From IMG/VR virus record IMGVR_UViG_3300047323_000304, positions 124,001 to 188,000 of that record: 64,000 nt of DNA; one strand, 5' to 3'. This stretch comes from a virus. Numbering within the stretch: position 1 is the stretch's first letter; every line of letters starts with the position of its first letter. Made by a program: the position numbers and the translations under genes. Shown piece after piece: positions 15,833-24,174 of the stretch. The notes under the pieces were generated by a model, which was given only the letters and a program-made list of their open reading frames with translations, made no database searches and was not told the DNA's origin.

Positions 15833-16240
15833 TTACTTAGTTTGATTATTTATATTTAATAAAAAGATTCTCTCAATTTCTTCTATGTCTTTTTTAAGTT
15901 GTTCATCATCATAAATATCTCCACTATTACATATGTTTATTAAAGGAGCTATGTCTCCTTCTTTATCATTAGTATTTTCATAAAACAAATCTGAATTTAA
16001 TCCATACTCATTTTTAAGCATATCGTCAAATTCTTCAGTTAATTCACATACTTTTCTTGCAGTATTGTTAATTTGTATTAATTTTCTCTTTAATTTTGTG
16101 GGCAATTTCTTTGTTATTATGATATCCACCTTCTTTTTAGTTCCATTATTTGTATCATTAATCTTAATCTTTTTCACACCGAATGACTCTAAAATCCTTA
16201 TAGCAATCTGAACACTCATAAAAGTCATTAGATTCACCAC
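15833..16240 (-). CDS. Hypothetical protein, up to 135 aa
   Basis: The frame overlaps the upstream zinc-ribbon gene by 77 bp, so the true start may be later, but no good ATG/ribosome pair follows; the first ~25 residues are doubtful. The body is basic then acidic (KKVDIIITKKLPTKLKRKL ... EEIERIF). Function unknown. Confidence 0.55.
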   Translation of the reverse strand: MVNLMTFMSVQIAIRILESFGVKKIKINDTNNGTKKKVDIIITKKLPTKLKRKLIQINNTARKVCELTEEFDDMLKNEYGLNSDLFYENTNDKEGDIAPLINICNSGDIYDDEQLKKDIEEIERIFLLNINNQTK

Positions 16241-16331
16241 TGGGTTTCAAATTATATAGTACTTTTCCACAGTAAGGGCAACTATTTTCAGTTTCATCAT
16301 AATACATATAAAAATATCTAATATCCTCCAT
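16164..16331 (-). CDS. Zinc-ribbon protein, 55 aa
   Basis: SCPYCGKVL and CSDCYKDF make a CxxC...CxxC ribbon. The ATG at 16331 is preferred over that at 16349 since GGAGGG sits between them. Related in layout to the next gene upstream. Confidence 0.65.
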   Translation of the reverse strand: MEDIRYFYMYYDETENSCPYCGKVLYNLKPSGESNDFYECSDCYKDFRVIRCEKD

Positions 16332-16348
16332 TAATTTCCCTCCAATCA

Positions 16349-16528
16349 TTAATTATCACTCATATGAATCATTCCAGAAATAGTCGCTATAGCTGAATCT
16401 GCATCATATTCTACTTTAAAATCATCCTCACAACCCCAACAAGTAACATGTTTTTTAAAATGTTTATCATTAATATTTATCTCATGTTTTTTACCACAAT
16501 ATGGACAACATACAAAAATTACACCCAT
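16349..16528 (-). CDS. Zinc-ribbon protein, 59 aa
   Basis: CCPYCGKKH and CWGCEDDF form a zinc ribbon. AGGGGG lies before the ATG and an extended -10 (TGGTATAAT, 16568-16560) lies about 30 bp further upstream, supporting expression. Possibly a paralogue of the 55-residue neighbour. Confidence 0.65.
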   Translation of the reverse strand: MGVIFVCCPYCGKKHEININDKHFKKHVTCWGCEDDFKVEYDADSAIATISGMIHMSDN

Positions 16529-16559
16529 ACTATTTCCCCCTAAAATTATATTTATTAAT

Positions 16560-16568
16560 ATTATACCA
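16560..16568 (-). promoter_or_regulatory. Extended -10 promoter
   Basis: TGGTATAAT on the minus strand, identical to the one at 8528-8520; no consensus -35. Confidence 0.5.
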
Positions 16569-16678
16569 TAATTTAGGAACTATATACATTTATTTATTGA
16601 TTTTTTGGATTTAAAAACCCAATAAAATTTCCCATTTAAGACATTATGCTATATTTTATTATTAGAGAACTAAGTATA

Positions 16679-17275
16679 TTAATTCTCTTTTGTTTTCTTT
16701 ACATTATAAACAAATTCTAAATAATGCTTTCTACAATAGCCTTTAGCATAATATTTTCTATTACAATTTTCAGTTATGCAACTATTGGCTTTCATATATA
16801 AAGGATCGCTGTATATATGAAACTTTCTATAATGACTTTCACAATATCCATTAGAATATGATTTGTCATTACATTCATCTACTTGACAAACTTTCGGATA
16901 TTGTATCCTTTTTTCTACTTGCGTTACTTCTCCATATCTTTGTATTTGTGCATAATGTCTTTTACAATATCCCTTTGCTATAACCAAATCATTGCAACCA
17001 TCCACCTTACAAATAGAAATATCTTTTAAGCCTAATTTAAGATCCTTTTCTATTTTCAGTTTTCTTTGTGAAGTCCAATGAGACTTACATAAATTTTTAG
17101 CATAAGTAATTTTATCACAGCCATCTACTGAACATATTGTTTTTTCTCTTCCTAATTCTCTTTCTGGAGTCAATCTACCATGACGTATTATTTGGGTATG
17201 GTGTTTACTTCAATATCCATCATTTGTATGCCTTTCTTTATTACAACCTTCAACTTTACATGTATCATTTGTCAT
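16679..17275 (-). pseudogene. Five-finger Cys/His protein interrupted by TGA at a Cys codon
   Basis: Read through one stop, the frame from ATG 17275 gives 198 codons with five tandem fingers of pattern C-x4-C-x9-C-x2-H (for example CSVDGC...LCKSHW, CKVDGC...YCKRHY, CITENC...YCRKHY). The first finger reads CKVEGC...DGY-stop-SKHH: TGA (17212-17210) replaces the expected Cys codon (codon 22). AGGTGA precedes the ATG, so the gene was translated as a whole. The part after the stop could restart at TTG 17173. The same fingers are found in the HNH protein at 52877. Either a fresh pseudogene, a sequencing error or recoding. Confidence 0.7.
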
Positions 17276-17334
17276 TTATATCTCACCTCGCAATTATATT
17301 ATTTGCTTAGTGTTTCAATTTTATACATACTATT

Positions 17335-17517
17335 TTATCCTAACTTTTTACCAATATAATAACCTATTACCAAAATTATAATACCCAATACAACCAACTT
17401 AATCATCCTAATTATATAGTATGTCCAAAAATATATCTTAAACATAAATGATGATACTATTCCACATACTATTAATATTAAGAATAATAATAGTGACCCC
17501 TTAATTATGTACTTCAA
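17335..17517 (-). CDS. Small membrane protein, 60 aa
   Basis: Two hydrophobic helices (about residues 8-24 and 38-56) joined by a short aromatic/basic turn. AGGAGGAG lies before the ATG. Function unknown; size fits holin-like or toxin-like membrane peptides, but nothing specific supports that. Confidence 0.65.
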   Translation of the reverse strand: MKYIIKGSLLLFLILIVCGIVSSFMFKIYFWTYYIIRMIKLVVLGIIILVIGYYIGKKLG

Positions 17518-17644
17518 TTGATTTCTCCTCCTTTTTATCTTTTCTTATAAGCTAATTTAAAGTCACTGGCATAATGTCCTTAAATTAACCCACAATGGGC
17601 ATTAGCATTTGTTTATTATTAATTTTATCACATCTTTCTATGTA

Positions 17645-17794
17645 TTAGTTATTGTTTTGCAATTCGTCCAATCTTTTTAACATATAATCAATCTCTTCTT
17701 GGGTTATAACTGTAGAAGAATAATTTTCTTCATTTGTTTGATCGTTATTTGAAAATATATCTTTAAATTTGTTTTTTATATTGGCTAAAAACAT
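17645..17794 (-). CDS. Small hypothetical protein, 49 aa
   Basis: Starts MFLANIKNKFKDIFSNND, basic N-terminus then acidic helix. GGGAGGTGATATAAA is a strong ribosome site. Function unknown. Confidence 0.6.
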   Translation of the reverse strand: MFLANIKNKFKDIFSNNDQTNEENYSSTVITQEEIDYMLKRLDELQNNN

Positions 17795-17855
17795 TTTTAT
17801 ATCACCTCCCTTCAATAACTCTTTAAATCCTCAATTTAAATTAAACTTATTCTCT

Positions 17856-17975
17856 TTATTTTATTATTTTTAATGCTTCTTGAATTTCTATATCAATATA
17901 ATCCGATTGCGTATGTATTCCTGTTAGCTTATTTAATATAATTAGACTTACTGCAAATATTATTACTTTTATCAT
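17856..17975 (-). CDS. Small membrane peptide, 39 aa
   Basis: MIKVIIFAVSLIILNKLTG: hydrophobic N-terminal helix then a polar tail. AGAGGTGAATTTA precedes the ATG. One of several tiny membrane proteins between 17 and 18.2 kb. Confidence 0.5.
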   Translation of the reverse strand: MIKVIIFAVSLIILNKLTGIHTQSDYIDIEIQEALKIIK

Positions 17976-18041
17976 TAAATTCACCTCTTTATTTTAGTTT
18001 ATTTATAATTAATTTTATATTGTTTCTAAGTTTATTTTTAA

Positions 18042-18073
18042 AGAGTAGACAAAATTATATGTCTACTCTTTCT
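18042..18073 (-). terminator. 12 bp hairpin after the 30-residue gene
   Basis: Perfect AAAGAGTAGACA/TGTCTACTCTTT stem with an 8-base loop, 17 bp after the stop of the 18090-18182 gene. No separate U-tract beyond the stem's TTT. Confidence 0.5.
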
Positions 18074-18089
18074 TTGTCTTATGTATTTA

Positions 18090-18182
18090 TTACCCTCTAG
18101 TTGATGTTCCAGCCATTGCTACAACACTTGATAAAATCATAGTTGCAGTAATGATGAACATAATTAATGTTGCTTTTTTCAT
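18090..18182 (-). CDS. Secreted-type peptide, 30 aa
   Basis: MKKATLIMFIITATMILSSV then VAMAGTSTRG: a signal-peptide-like sequence with a VAMA cleavage motif leaving a very short tail. GAGGTGAAACGA is the ribosome site. Could be a signalling peptide or a membrane peptide; function unknown. Confidence 0.5.
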   Translation of the reverse strand: MKKATLIMFIITATMILSSVVAMAGTSTRG

Positions 18183-18270
18183 TCGTTTCACCTCTTTCAT
18201 ATATGTATTATTAATATAGAGTTTTTTAATTATATCTATATTAACTTATACATATATGAAAGTGATTTTA

Positions 18271-18912
18271 CTATATAGCTTGTATTATATTACTTTGTTT
18301 TAATAACAATACCTTATTATATAATAATTCATTGACCGTTTTTATTTCTTTTATCAACTCATTAAATTTTTTTTCATATTCAGTATTGTTATTATGTAAA
18401 ATGTCCTCAAGTATCTCAAGGACTATGCTAAAATTTTCTTTTGCTAAATTTAGATCAAACTTTGCTACTAACTTATTTAAATATCCATTATCATTTTTAT
18501 CTTCAATATTTTCATAAATATGATAGCAAAATTCATAACCTTCTATTATTTCTTTTCTCGTCAATTCTTTCTTATGACTTTCAATATAATTAATTAATAC
18601 CCTAGCATATAAACAAGCATTATCCCCTTCTTTATAGCCTATTTCATTATCCATATCATTCTTTAATATTGATGTATAAAATTTTACTTGGCTCATTTCG
18701 TATACTTCTAATCCGTTTTTTCGTCCTATTTCTATCTCTGCTACAATCAAATTATGAAGTATCAATCTTCTTTCTTCTATATAAGTTAACATATCATATT
18801 CACTAAAATACATTTTTTTCAATTTATCTCTTGCCACTTCCACACCTTTATTATCCCAGTCATCAAAAATTTCTCCCAATACTCTTTTTTTTATAGTTTT
18901 CTTTTTTACCAT
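18271..18912 (-). CDS. Helical hypothetical protein, 213 aa
   Basis: All-helical, charged protein without recognised domain. Start taken at ATG 18912 (MVKKKTIKKRVLGEIFDD); a GTG at 18927 is the alternative. It lies only about 27 bp after the MazF-like gene, so the two probably form an operon; a role as its antitoxin or partner is possible but unproven. Confidence 0.65.
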   Translation of the reverse strand: MVKKKTIKKRVLGEIFDDWDNKGVEVARDKLKKMYFSEYDMLTYIEERRLILHNLIVAEIEIGRKNGLEVYEMSQVKFYTSILKNDMDNEIGYKEGDNACLYARVLINYIESHKKELTRKEIIEGYEFCYHIYENIEDKNDNGYLNKLVAKFDLNLAKENFSIVLEILEDILHNNNTEYEKKFNELIKEIKTVNELLYNKVLLLKQSNIIQAI

Positions 18913-18939
18913 CCTAAATTCACCCACTTCATAATTTAT

Positions 18940-19713
18940 TTACATAGCTATTTTTTCCTCTTTCTTTTCATACATTTTATAGTAATCTCTATAATTTAAT
19001 TTATTATCTTCACAAAACTTTTGTAGTGACCATAAAAACGCTTCTCTTTGTTCAAGTAGATTCTTTATTAAACTTTTATTTTTTGCTTTACTTAAAGCCT
19101 TTTCGTATGTGTATATATCATCTAGTATTTCCTCTATATTATCTTGCATATATTTTGGTAATCTCTCTAATGGAGTCTTTGGTTTTAATCTACCATTTTG
19201 TATTCTAATTGCTTGCTCAACTTGCTCCATTATATCCTCAGTCACAGTACCTATTTTATATTTAAATTGTGTTTTTTTATCTATTGGACATAACGTTTCT
19301 GCTAAAATAACTGATTTTTTCTTTAATCCACATTCTTCAAAATTATCTATTTCCACATGTATAGGTAACTTTGATTTACCTAATTGAGACGTAATTGCAC
19401 ATCCACTAATATTTGGACTATATCGGTTGTTTAATTCGTTCGAGGTAACTAAAAAAGGTCTAATTCCACCCTGAATAGAATGTCTTCCTGCTCCCAAATC
19501 AACTTGCCATATTTCATATTGTTTTATTTCTAAAGGTCTATTTACACTTTCCTTATAATTTATTTCCATAGTAACTTGAACTTTATCATTTTCAAGTTTA
19601 TTACTATGTACATTAATTGTCATCTTATCGTTATTTAATTTATTATCCACTTTAACCTCTTGTTCTTTTAACATTTGTAAAGCGTTCATACTTTTTTCAT
19701 TTAAATCTAACAC
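18940..19713 (-). CDS. MazF/PemK-type endoribonuclease with long extensions
   Basis: 257 residues against ~110 for plain MazF. Residues ~80-190 match the PemK/MazF fold: YEIWQVDLG, GIRPFLVTSNELNN, GCAITSQLG, LPIHVEI, ILAETLCPIDKK. The family cuts mRNA at short motifs. A ~78-residue N-terminal part and a ~65-residue helical C-terminus are added. No classical small antitoxin precedes it; the N-terminal part or the downstream 213-residue protein might restrain it. Two promoters lie upstream (19774-19802 and 19862-19890). Confidence 0.8.
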   Translation of the reverse strand: MLDLNEKSMNALQMLKEQEVKVDNKLNNDKMTINVHSNKLENDKVQVTMEINYKESVNRPLEIKQYEIWQVDLGAGRHSIQGGIRPFLVTSNELNNRYSPNISGCAITSQLGKSKLPIHVEIDNFEECGLKKKSVILAETLCPIDKKTQFKYKIGTVTEDIMEQVEQAIRIQNGRLKPKTPLERLPKYMQDNIEEILDDIYTYEKALSKAKNKSLIKNLLEQREAFLWSLQKFCEDNKLNYRDYYKMYEKKEEKIAM

Positions 19714-19773
19714 AGGTTTACCTCCTATAATTTAACTAGTTATTATTTTTATTTTGTTTCATCTGATAATCTA

Positions 19774-19850
19774 ATATTACCATGTCATTCCATTGTTGTC
19801 AATAACTTTTTAAATTATTTCTTTCATTATTTTTAATTTATTTGTTTCTT
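19774..19850 (-). promoter_or_regulatory. Promoter of the MazF-like gene with AT-rich element
   Basis: -35 TTGACA (19802-19797), 17 bp, -10 TAATAT (19779-19774); AAATAAATTAAAAATAAT is found at about 19842-19825. Confidence 0.75.
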
Positions 19851-19861
19851 CCAATGAGTTA

Positions 19862-19930
19862 ATAATACTATATATGGATTTATAAGTCAATACTTTTTGT
19901 TAAATATTTTTAATTCTTTTTATTTTATTA
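19862..19930 (-). promoter_or_regulatory. Second, distal promoter upstream of the MazF-like gene
   Basis: -35 TTGACT (19890-19885), 17 bp, -10 TATTAT (19867-19862), with AAATAAAAAGAATTAAAAA upstream (about 19929-19911). Confidence 0.7.
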
Positions 19931-19939
19931 TACACAGAC

Positions 19940-19971
19940 AAAAAAGAAAGGGTTAGATATATTCTAAACCC
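19940..19971 (-). terminator. Terminator of the integrase-fold operon
   Basis: GGGTT/AACCC stem with inner AGA/TCT pairing; minus-strand tail TTTCTTTTTTG. It overlaps the stop codon of the 19971-21218 gene. Confidence 0.75.
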
Positions 19972-21218
19972 TAGTTATTATATAATGTTTCATCTAATTC
20001 TACTATTGTATTATCTTGGGTAGGTGGACTTGCTTCTTTCAATATGACTCCATCTGAATCGACTTTCATACCATCGACTTCTTGTATTTCTTTATTTTCA
20101 AACTTTTCTTCCCCATTAATAAATTCTTGATATCCAATTGCTTCAATAATGTCTTCAACTACCTGTTTTGAAGCTGGATCTTTTAAAGGTTCTAATAATC
20201 TTCTAGCATTATTTCGATATACAATTTTATCTTTAGTTAATGATTGATAAAATTCTACTAAAGCAATCGTAATTTGTGGAGTATGAACTCCTTTAAAATT
20301 TAATTGCACCCATTGAATATCATCAATAGATAATTTTCTTTCTTTTCTCATATCAAGTAAATAATCCATATATCTAGATTTTAATAAATCTCCAATTGCA
20401 ATTCTTGGTACTTCCGCACCTTCACAAGCAAGGTATATTCTTGTATCAATTGTATGTCTACTAATAAGTAAACTACTATCATTTTGATTTTTCTTAGGTT
20501 TCTTTAATACATATCCAAAATCTTCTTCGTCAGTATCTAAACTAAGTTTATATTTATCTATCTGTTTAATAAACCTATCATCCACATCTAATATTCTTGG
20601 AGCTTTACCACTTTCTACAATACTTACTTGTTTCTTTTCATAATTTATATCATCCCATTGTAAACTTCTCATTTCAATTAATTCTTTACCTATTATTCCG
20701 TATCTAGCTAATAATAAAGGTATTGTATGACTTAGCTGTGACGTTTGTTCTATTTTAACTAATAGATTATAAAACTCTCCTAGTCCCCAAACTTTATTAA
20801 TTAATACGTTAACCATACTTTTAGTTGTGCTTTTTCTATCCATAGCTTTCACAGAATTATGTTTTATTTGTTTATTACTGACTCCCCAGTTTTTATATTG
20901 ACTAATGAAATTTATTATTTGATCTTTCATTGCAGGAGAATATTTAAATTTAGTTGCAATAACTTCATCAACTTCTATATTACTAAAAAACATTGCTTCT
21001 TTTCCTAATTGTATTTCATGCTCATTAATATGATTATTATAACATGACCACATGCTTTTTACTGTTACTTCATTATCATACAATTCATTTAAGAATTTAA
21101 GTTTATTGCCTTTTGTTTTATCATAATCTTTTAAAAAGTTTTCATAATCATGTTTTGATTCAGTAGTGAGAATTTTTGAATTATCAAGTTCATCAACAAT
21201 AAAATATTTATTCTTCAT
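19971..21218 (-). CDS. Degenerate tyrosine-recombinase-fold protein
   Basis: 415 residues. A segment near residue 190 (YGIIGKELIEMRSLQWDDIN) aligns with the box I of tyrosine recombinases (GLRISEL...W.DID), but the catalytic Arg position is not Arg, and no HxxR or C-terminal Tyr motif follows. It is therefore probably a DNA-binding protein with an inactive integrase fold. The SPbeta phage repressor MrpR (YopR) is the known case of such reuse; likeness to it is my inference. It overlaps the DGMHR gene by 11 bp, so both act from one mRNA. Confidence 0.65.
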   Translation of the reverse strand: MKNKYFIVDELDNSKILTTESKHDYENFLKDYDKTKGNKLKFLNELYDNEVTVKSMWSCYNNHINEHEIQLGKEAMFFSNIEVDEVIATKFKYSPAMKDQIINFISQYKNWGVSNKQIKHNSVKAMDRKSTTKSMVNVLINKVWGLGEFYNLLVKIEQTSQLSHTIPLLLARYGIIGKELIEMRSLQWDDINYEKKQVSIVESGKAPRILDVDDRFIKQIDKYKLSLDTDEEDFGYVLKKPKKNQNDSSLLISRHTIDTRIYLACEGAEVPRIAIGDLLKSRYMDYLLDMRKERKLSIDDIQWVQLNFKGVHTPQITIALVEFYQSLTKDKIVYRNNARRLLEPLKDPASKQVVEDIIEAIGYQEFINGEEKFENKEIQEVDGMKVDSDGVILKEASPPTQDNTIVELDETLYNN

Positions 21219-22629
21219 TAGAAACCACTTCCTTTGCTATTTTTTCAAAGAAATTATACACATTCTTTACACTAACACCTTTATTAATTAATTTCAATGG
21301 AATTAGTTCTTCTTCAGTTAATGATATTATTTTATTAGAAATTTTCATTAATACATCATCATAATTTTTTAGTTCATGTAGTATATTCGCAACTGCTAAA
21401 TAGCCTATGAAAATGTTAATATCGGCTAAATGTGTTTTATTTATTAAATTATGCATTGTTCCATACTTCATTATAAATGATTCAAACAAATCATCAATTA
21501 CCATTGCCATTTTCCCAGCAGTCATTCGTCTGTTTAATCTGTTGTTAACTTGAATATTAGTACACATTTTTTCTATTGTTTCACTCAAAATAGCTGAATA
21601 AGTTAAATGCCCTTGGTTAGCAAAATAAGATTCATAACTTTTTGATACCTTCTCTTTCAATGTTTCTGATTGTTCAATTAATGCTTCAATAAACATATTG
21701 TAATCACTATTTTCCAATTGACTTAACCAATCTGCTGAAGTGTCTGTTCTTTTAAATATTTGATTTACAATATTCTTACTACCTTGTAAATCTCTTATAG
21801 TTAATTTCAAAGGAAATCCTTTTTTATCAAGTGTTTTGCCCATTTTATAAGCTTCTTCATAAGCTAAAACTCCAGCTAAGGTTCTATGCATACCATCTAA
21901 TGGATTTACTACAGTATAATTATTAGAAGTTCTATCATAGTTTGGCGTAACTTCTACATCACAAATAGTCTCAGTACCATATTTTAGTGTTTCTCTTACT
22001 TGTAAAACATTTTTAGAATTCTCTTGATTTAAAACATTATATATTAACATATCTTCTTCATATGTTCCAGCAATAATAGATTTTGCTATTTCCATTTTAG
22101 CTTTATCATTTATTGAATAAGTTTCAAAGGTTATTTTTTTATCTCCAGTTCCAATAGTTTGATAAACTGGCTCTCTTTGTGCTTCAAAATTATAGATTAA
22201 TAATGTGTTACTATACCAATTATATATGTCAGATATTGGAGCGTAGCCCAAGTAATTATAATCATCAATTTTTATTGCATCTTTTATGAATATAGAATTG
22301 ACTTCTTTTATTTCTTTAACTGCACTATCATATCTAACTAATACGTCATCAGAGAACCATTTGTTAATATCTAATATCTCCATATCAGGAAGTCCATCAT
22401 GTGCTCCATCAACAAAAGCAATTTTTTCATATTCAGATAAGGTTTGCCATTGCTTTTCGCCACCAAATAACGAAGACATTAATCTTATGTTAAGATTCTT
22501 TTCTCTAAATTTCTTAGTAATTGCATCTGAGAGTTTTTTATTTTTATATTGTTCTTTTAATATTTCATTTATAACCTCGAATTGTTTTTCTTCAGGTACT
22601 AAGTCTTTTATATTTTTAATTTCATTCAT
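21208..22629 (-). CDS. DGQHR/DndB-like domain protein
   Basis: 473 residues. VEVTPNY...VVNPLDGMHRTLAGVLAYEEA (centre, about 220-260) contains a DGxHR signature as in DndB/ParB-like proteins. The N-terminus and the C-terminal ~200 helical residues are unrecognised. Paired with the integrase-fold gene behind one promoter (22672-22700). In SPbeta-type phages genes of similar size lie next to integrase-like regulators (yopP-yopQ-yopR); homology was not tested. A regulatory or DNA-sensing role is inferred. Confidence 0.65.
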   Translation of the reverse strand: MNEIKNIKDLVPEEKQFEVINEILKEQYKNKKLSDAITKKFREKNLNIRLMSSLFGGEKQWQTLSEYEKIAFVDGAHDGLPDMEILDINKWFSDDVLVRYDSAVKEIKEVNSIFIKDAIKIDDYNYLGYAPISDIYNWYSNTLLIYNFEAQREPVYQTIGTGDKKITFETYSINDKAKMEIAKSIIAGTYEEDMLIYNVLNQENSKNVLQVRETLKYGTETICDVEVTPNYDRTSNNYTVVNPLDGMHRTLAGVLAYEEAYKMGKTLDKKGFPLKLTIRDLQGSKNIVNQIFKRTDTSADWLSQLENSDYNMFIEALIEQSETLKEKVSKSYESYFANQGHLTYSAILSETIEKMCTNIQVNNRLNRRMTAGKMAMVIDDLFESFIMKYGTMHNLINKTHLADINIFIGYLAVANILHELKNYDDVLMKISNKIISLTEEELIPLKLINKGVSVKNVYNFFEKIAKEVVSNEE

Positions 22630-22671
22630 AATTCTTCACCTCATAATTATATTATTAACTTAATTTATTAA

Positions 22672-22700
22672 ATTATAACACAAAATAAAATTAAACGCAA
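22672..22700 (-). promoter_or_regulatory. Promoter of the DGMHR/integrase-fold operon
   Basis: -35 TTGCGT (22700-22695), 17 bp, -10 TATAAT (22677-22672). Confidence 0.65.
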
Positions 22701-22701
22701 T

Positions 22702-22730
22702 AAAAAAGTAGGAAAATTTACCTCCTACTT
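22702..22730 (-). terminator. Terminator of the 22755-23015 gene
   Basis: AAGTAGG/CCTACTT stem with a T6 minus-strand tail. Confidence 0.75.
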
Positions 22731-22754
22731 AAAATATTTTTATTTATATATATT

Positions 22755-23015
22755 TTATTCACGATACAACACATTATAATCACCATTTGTATATAGGACT
22801 TTAACTGTAATCATATTTTCTATGTAATAAATTTCTTTAATTTCAGACTCATTTAATTCGTTTAGTATTTCATCATAAGGAACATCTCTTCTTATAAATC
22901 CTTTTGAATCAACAACTTTTAAACCTTCAATACTTTGTTTTAGAAAATTGTTTTCAAAATCACTCCTTGTTATTTCTTGTCCTATTTCTTTAAACTCATG
23001 TTTTTGCATCTCCAT
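22755..23015 (-). CDS. Hypothetical protein, 86 aa
   Basis: Charged alpha/beta protein without recognised domain; GGAGAGAATATT ribosome site. It has its own promoter (23080-23108) and terminator, so it is a single-gene unit beside the HTH regulators and may belong to the control module. Confidence 0.65.
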   Translation of the reverse strand: MEMQKHEFKEIGQEITRSDFENNFLKQSIEGLKVVDSKGFIRRDVPYDEILNELNESEIKEIYYIENMITVKVLYTNGDYNVLYRE

Positions 23016-23079
23016 AATATTCTCTCCTCATTTTTTAATATTTGTAATAAATTAAAAATAATCAACTCATTACATTTTC

Positions 23080-23108
23080 AGTATATAATAAAATAAAAAT
23101 AATATCAA
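23080..23108 (-). promoter_or_regulatory. Promoter of the 86-residue gene
   Basis: -35 TTGATA (23108-23103), 17 bp, -10 TATACT (23085-23080). Confidence 0.65.
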
Positions 23109-23172
23109 TCTATTTTTATATTTATTTTCCATAATTTTAATATGAATAATCATTCTTACCTATCCCGTCTTA

Positions 23173-23254
23173 ATCCGAATATCGGATATTTTAAACTAAA
23201 ATCGGATTCACTTTTTAAATATTGTGTCAAGATTATCCAATATAGTTTAAAATA
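23173..23254 (+). promoter_or_regulatory. Operator palindromes and promoter of the first HTH gene
   Basis: Perfect palindrome ATCCGA-ATA-TCGGAT (23173-23187) with a further TCGGAT half-site at 23202-23207. TATTTTAAACTA (23187-23198) and TAGTTTAAAATA (23243-23254) are an exact 12 bp inverted pair. A weak -35 TTGTGT (23223-23228) with TTTAAA 17 bp on lies between, so a bound dimer could block or bend the promoter. Confidence 0.6.
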
Positions 23255-23266
23255 GAGACAAAGGAG

Positions 23267-23485
23267 TTGAAAATTGCACAAATGGTTAAAATGAAACTAC
23301 ACATGTTGCTTGCTGAACATGGCATCACACAAAAACAACTATCTACTGCTACAGGTATACGACAAGGAACTATAAGTTCATACGCATCAAATAATTTTAA
23401 GCATCTAGTAAGAAATCATATTAATATACTTTGTACATATTTTAACTGTGATGTTTCAGACTTAATACAATTTAAGAAAGATTAA
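23267..23485 (+). CDS. Cro/XRE-type HTH regulator, ~70 aa
   Basis: Single HTH: LLAEHGITQKQLSTATGIRQ and GTISSYASNN, followed by LCTYFNCDVSDLIQF, the classic XRE/Cro ending. It probably binds the palindromes just upstream. The start is uncertain: TTG 23267 touches the AAGGAG, ATG 23282 lies 15 bp away, while ATT 23273 has the ideal distance. Confidence 0.8.
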   Translation: MKIAQMVKMKLHMLLAEHGITQKQLSTATGIRQGTISSYASNNFKHLVRNHINILCTYFNCDVSDLIQFKKD

Positions 23486-23793
23486 AGATTGGATATTTAA
23501 TAGTAATGTCTAGTCTTTTTTATTTTCCATATTTTAGTACGAATGTTTGTTCTGCCTATAGTTATATTCTACTACCAAATGTTTGTTTGGTCAATAGCTT
23601 TTTATCGGTTTTAATGATATTTTTATATTAGCTATTGGTGTTTTAATTTTCATGTTTATATTGTTCAACTCTGATATTCATTATTATACATCTATTATCA
23701 CCTTATAAGAAACACAATGGGTAAAGATTTTCTTTATATTTTTTAAGTTTTCCATATTTTATGTGTTGATTTGACATCCACACGCTTGATATA

Positions 23794-24174
23794 ATGTACA
23801 TACGTGCATTTTTTGTCGAAAGAAGGGTGATAATTATAAACAAAAGAATATTAAAAGAACCAGAGCGTGGACAATATGAAATACTTTTTAAACATTTTAG
23901 AAATTTTAGACATATGACACAAGAAGAACTGGCTTTTTTAGTTAAAATTGCTCCTAGTTATCTTTCAATGTTTGAACAGAATAATACTACTAGAACTCGT
24001 TCTCCTAAATTGAATTTAATTAGAGATGTTGCTTTTGCCCTGAATGTTTGTCCAAATGATATAATATATTTTCCTTGCAAAACCTGTGAAATGAAGGATA
24101 GTTGTGTAAGAAAAAAACAGGTCATTGATGATGACCATAACTTTGAAAATATTATTAATTACTACCTTGAATAA
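23794..24174 (+). CDS. XRE-family HTH regulator with C-terminal Cys cluster
   Basis: HTH core FRNFRHMTQEELAFLVKIAP and YLSMFEQNN, then FALNVCPNDII, typical XRE. A CKTCEMKDSC cluster may bind metal. The frame opens at 23794, but AAGG at 23824-23827 fits a start at GTG 23827 or ATT 23833; the first ~11-13 residues are then not translated. Ends at a strong two-way terminator. Confidence 0.75.
   Translation: MYIRAFFVERRVIIINKRILKEPERGQYEILFKHFRNFRHMTQEELAFLVKIAPSYLSMFEQNNTTRTRSPKLNLIRDVAFALNVCPNDIIYFPCKTCEMKDSCVRKKQVIDDDHNFENIINYYLE

Noticed and set aside
18042-18073. Attachment site or iteron
   Set aside because: The 12 bp inverted repeat has no second copy and follows a stop codon, so a terminator-like hairpin is the simpler reading.
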